Under the pieces are notes generated by a model, which was given only the letters and a program-made list of their open reading frames with translations, had not been told where the DNA came from and did no database searches. Source: an uncultured Prevotella sp. (GTDB lineage: Bacteria > Bacteroidota > Bacteroidia > Bacteroidales > Bacteroidaceae). Taken from it: a stretch of 8,536 nucleotides of DNA. Position 1 is the first letter of the stretch. Each line of letters starts with the position of its first letter. A program made the translations under genes and the position numbers. The DNA is taken from NCBI GenBank assembly GCA_900550635.1, contig URSZ01000103.1:1-8536 (forward strand), in the 5' to 3' direction. Shown in pieces: positions 6,400 through 8,536 of the stretch.

Positions 6400-7275
6400 C
6401 TACGGCTTAATATATTTGCTGAAGAATTTCCATATTTCTTCTCCCGTGTTTATGTCGCCGTTATGCCAGCAGTGCGGTGCGCCAACAACCTTGTAAAGCC
6501 ATACTTCGTTGCCGTTTTTCCCGCCCTTGAAGAAATGACGTACTACATAGCGTTTGCTTGCAGGGTCTTTGCTTGGGATAGTATCGCTTACAACCTTTTT
6601 GCAGCGGTTCATCGCCACCCAATAGTTCACGGCCAGGGGCACGGAAATGTATGCGCCCCATCCGCCTGCGTTTTTCAGGTCGCCTCCCCATTCGGACACA
6701 CGGTCTTCCGTGCCGTGTATTTCAAGGAAAGGCACGGCCACGGGTGTCTTGTCAATCTCCGTCATCCATGTAAACGTCAGTCCTGCCACCGAAGCCAGTG
6801 CCGCGAATGTCTTTTGCCCTGATAGGGCTGCCAGGTAGCACAGGTCGCCGCCGTTCGACATGCCGGTCATGAAAGTGTTCCTTTTGCTTAATCCGTATTC
6901 CTTCTGTATGAACGATGTGAACTTGCATATCTCGTCCACGTCGTCGATGTTCATCCCTTTTTGTGACGGATAGCCCACGTAGAACCCGGTCTTGCCGCTG
7001 GGGTCTTTGAGTCCTTGCGGGTAAAGCACGGCAAAGCCGTTCTTGTCGGCCACGGGGTCGATGTCGAAGTCTTTTGGGTTTGCTTTGCCGCCGTAACCGT
7101 GTACCACGACTACGAGCGGGGCGTTTTCCTTTATGTTGTCGGGCAGGTAAAGCACGCCGGTGCGGTTGTGCCCGTTTATATCATGCGACACGTCTATGTA
7201 TTTTCCTGCCATAGCGGGCAGGAACGGCAAAATAAGTGCTGCGGCGGCAGCGAACAGTCGTATTGTTCTTATCAT
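6400..7275 (-). CDS. Secreted alpha/beta-hydrolase esterase (PHB depolymerase / LpqC / CE1-like)
   Basis: A 291-residue serine esterase of the polyhydroxybutyrate-depolymerase/feruloyl-esterase-like group (CE1 relatives), probably cleaving ester bonds on polysaccharide side chains or similar substrates in the periplasm. The signal peptide spans residues 1-23 (AAAAALILPFLPAMA, cut before G24). The oxyanion-hole strand is VVVVHGYGG (55-63). The nucleophile elbow is GMSNGG with Ser140. The likely acid is D191 in HGTEDRV, and the likely base is H268 in GAPHCWH. The segment LYPQGLKDPSGKTGFYVGY (84-102) resembles the loop that follows the oxyanion region in these enzymes. All catalytic positions appear intact. 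It is the last gene of a minus-strand cluster, 34 bases after the preceding stop, with an A-rich start region typical of Bacteroidetes. The natural ester is not known. Confidence 0.88.
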   Translation of the reverse strand: MIRTIRLFAAAAALILPFLPAMAGKYIDVSHDINGHNRTGVLYLPDNIKENAPLVVVVHGYGGKANPKDFDIDPVADKNGFAVLYPQGLKDPSGKTGFYVGYPSQKGMNIDDVDEICKFTSFIQKEYGLSKRNTFMTGMSNGGDLCYLAALSGQKTFAALASVAGLTFTWMTEIDKTPVAVPFLEIHGTEDRVSEWGGDLKNAGGWGAYISVPLAVNYWVAMNRCKKVVSDTIPSKDPASKRYVVRHFFKGGKNGNEVWLYKVVGAPHCWHNGDINTGEEIWKFFSKYIKP

Positions 7276-7309
7276 TTGTATTTATGTGTTGTTTTTCTTT
7301 GGTCTGGGG

Positions 7310-8119
7310 CTAAAAAGCTATTATGGGGCGCACGGTGTTTCCCGAATCCTTGTTGCTGCCTATGAGGTATGCGCGTTCATTACCCGTGAAGTAAGCCACG
7401 TAGGCGAACCCGTCGTTCATCTCGCTGCTGCTTTGGAACGTTTCTTCGGAAAGATTGAACGGTTCTGCGTATTTCCCGGCCTTTTCCAAGCTCATGTTTA
7501 TGTTTTCTGTTATGAAAGTGCTTTTTTCCTGCCATGACACAGAACCGCTTTCTACGTTGTAGCGCGTGCGTACCTTGCCAAGGTTTATGATTATGTCGTA
7601 CCATTGCCCTATTGCGGGAAGGAACCACTCGCTCGTGTTCCGGGGATGTTTTCCTCCGTTGTATTTTGCAGCGGCTTCGGCGGCCGGATGTTTACCGGCC
7701 TTGTTGAGCGTTCGTGTGTCTTTGCGCCCTTCGCGGTAGTCCTGGAAATATTCCGTTGCTCTGAAAAGTTTTGCCTTTGCGTCGGGCTCTCCGTAGGGAA
7801 TGTCTTTTCCCGCGTTTTTAAGAGCCATGGCGTAGCCGTGCTTGTAGCCTTTTTTCTTGTCTTCGTAGGACGTTTCGAGCGCGAATACCACGGCAACGCA
7901 TTTTGAAGTGTCGTCTACGGCGGCAAAGTTCTCCTTGTGAACCACATAAGCGTTGTTGTTTTCGTCTATGAAAAGGTAATCGCCCACCTGTGCCATGCTC
8001 AGAGGAATCCTTTCTACTTCCGTGTTTGTCATCCCGAGCGTGTAGCAGTGTATTATGATTGCGGTGATGATTATTGTTGCTGCTGCTATCGCGGTTACGT
8101 ATTTCTTTTTTATTTTCAT
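7310..8119 (-). CDS. Membrane-anchored or exported protein with DUF1566/Lcl-like C-terminal domain, function unknown
   Basis: A 269-residue protein I cannot name with certainty. The N-terminus (KIKKK, then hydrophobic residues 8-24) is an uncleaved anchor or signal peptide, and C25 is not in a normal lipobox. Residues 41-80 form a small beta-rich region (QVGDYLFIDENNNAYVV, then VAVVFALE). The C-terminal half has the rhythm of the Lcl_C/DUF1566 C-type-lectin-like fold: SEWFLPAIGQWYDIIINLG (163-181), FQSSSEMNDGFAYVAYF (228-244) in the place of the common WSSSE...AW motif, and a final VRPIIAF. Such domains occur in exported Bacteroidetes proteins and are thought to be ligand-binding or adhesive. 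It lies 13 bases after the SGNH hydrolase stop and 34 bases before the esterase start, so the three are probably one operon. The middle (about 84-160) is Lys/Ala-rich and has no motif I recognise. Confidence 0.8.
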   Translation of the reverse strand: MKIKKKYVTAIAAATIIITAIIIHCYTLGMTNTEVERIPLSMAQVGDYLFIDENNNAYVVHKENFAAVDDTSKCVAVVFALETSYEDKKKGYKHGYAMALKNAGKDIPYGEPDAKAKLFRATEYFQDYREGRKDTRTLNKAGKHPAAEAAAKYNGGKHPRNTSEWFLPAIGQWYDIIINLGKVRTRYNVESGSVSWQEKSTFITENINMSLEKAGKYAEPFNLSEETFQSSSEMNDGFAYVAYFTGNERAYLIGSNKDSGNTVRPIIAF

Positions 8120-8132
8120 GGCTATGGCGTTT

Positions 8133-8536
8133 TTATTTGTTTGAAGTGCGGCGCAGTATTCCCTTTAGTTTACGTGCGTATGCGTCGGCATACTGCTGCA
8201 TTCCGAGGTCGCTGGCGTGTACGCCGTCAACCTGTGAGTCCTGCGAGAGGGCGAGTTCTTCGTAGCTCAGGTAATAAAGGCCTTTGTATTGTTTTTTCAG
8301 CTTGTCGAATGCTTCGCGCTGTAGCTTGTTCACCACTTTTTCGCTGCATTGCTCTACGCCCGAATTAGCTCCCATGTAGCCGTCGTGTTCTACGACGAGT
8401 ATGGGTGCGTTGCTCTTGTTGCGTAGTATTTTAATGCCTTCGGCGAGTTTCTGTTTTATTTCGGCGGCGCGCTCGCGCGTGGTCATGTTGGGCAGACAGT
8501 CTATTACGAACACACGTGCGTCGGTTTCAGCCATTA
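8133..8536 (-). CDS. SGNH/GDSL-type hydrolase, C-terminal part (5' end outside window)
   Basis: About 134 C-terminal residues of an SGNH-fold esterase of the Bacteroidales secreted type. DARVFVIDCLPNM opens the visible part and matches the beta-strand and loop after the core of such proteins. ILVVEHDGYMGANS (about 45-58, counted from the ATG at 8534) looks like the next strand and loop, and VDGVHASDLGMQQYADAY (about 102-119) is block V with the catalytic Asp and His (D-G-V-H). Blocks I-III, including the nucleophile Ser, must lie beyond the window edge. The ATG at 8534 is therefore an internal Met, and the frame continues into the two bases before it. SGNH enzymes of this kind deacetylate or deacylate glycans. 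It leads the cluster with the Lcl-like protein and the second esterase. Confidence 0.85.
   Translation of the reverse strand, partial: MAETDARVFVIDCLPNMTTRERAAEIKQKLAEGIKILRNKSNAPILVVEHDGYMGANSGVEQCSEKVVNKLQREAFDKLKKQYKGLYYLSYEELALSQDSQVDGVHASDLGMQQYADAYARKLKGILRRTSNK

Noticed and set aside
8532..8534. ATG as the start of the SGNH hydrolase
   Set aside because: A protein beginning here would lack the catalytic Ser and first blocks of the fold. The frame runs on into the window edge, so the Met is most likely internal.

Overview
The window looks like a chromosomal segment of a Bacteroidales bacterium (Bacteroides/Prevotella-type gut or oral commensal). The reasons are a TonB-dependent receptor paired with a surface lipoprotein of the BtuG type, lipoprotein signals with acidic residues after the lipidated Cys, TAnnTTTG promoter boxes, A-rich rather than purine-rich translation start regions, and a GH3 glycosidase of Bacteroidetes type. 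The species cannot be fixed from the sequence.

Layout, left to right. (1) 1-1301, + strand: the C-terminal part of a GH3 beta-glycosidase, then a complete DUF2461-family protein. (2) 1306-1344: a perfect 18-bp stem hairpin between convergent genes, probably a bidirectional terminator. (3) 1382-2014, - strand: an exported nitroreductase of the SagB/ThcOx type. (4) 2015-2839: a long non-coding stretch holding an AT-rich 21-bp-periodic palindromic repeat, a good Bacteroidetes promoter, a cobalamin riboswitch and a large downstream hairpin likely to be part of its expression platform. (5) 2840-6164, + strand: btuB-like TonB-dependent receptor and btuG-like beta-propeller lipoprotein, a vitamin B12 capture and import pair. 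(6) 6165-6399: a convergent intergenic region with a second copy of the same 21-bp-periodic repeat and a small bidirectional terminator. (7) 6400-8536, - strand: a tightly spaced cluster of an SGNH hydrolase (5' end outside the window), a membrane-anchored protein with a DUF1566/Lcl-like C-terminus, and a secreted alpha/beta-hydrolase esterase.

The central module is a coherent B12 acquisition operon. The riboswitch would lower expression when cobalamin is plentiful. BtuG would bind corrinoids at the cell surface and hand them to BtuB for TonB-driven import. The least explained structure is a pair of intergenic elements of about 66 bp with the same internal architecture (half unit, unit, unit, half unit, 21-bp pitch), in the same orientation, one just upstream of the operon promoter and one just after the operon. 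The right-hand copy includes a perfect 34-bp palindrome.
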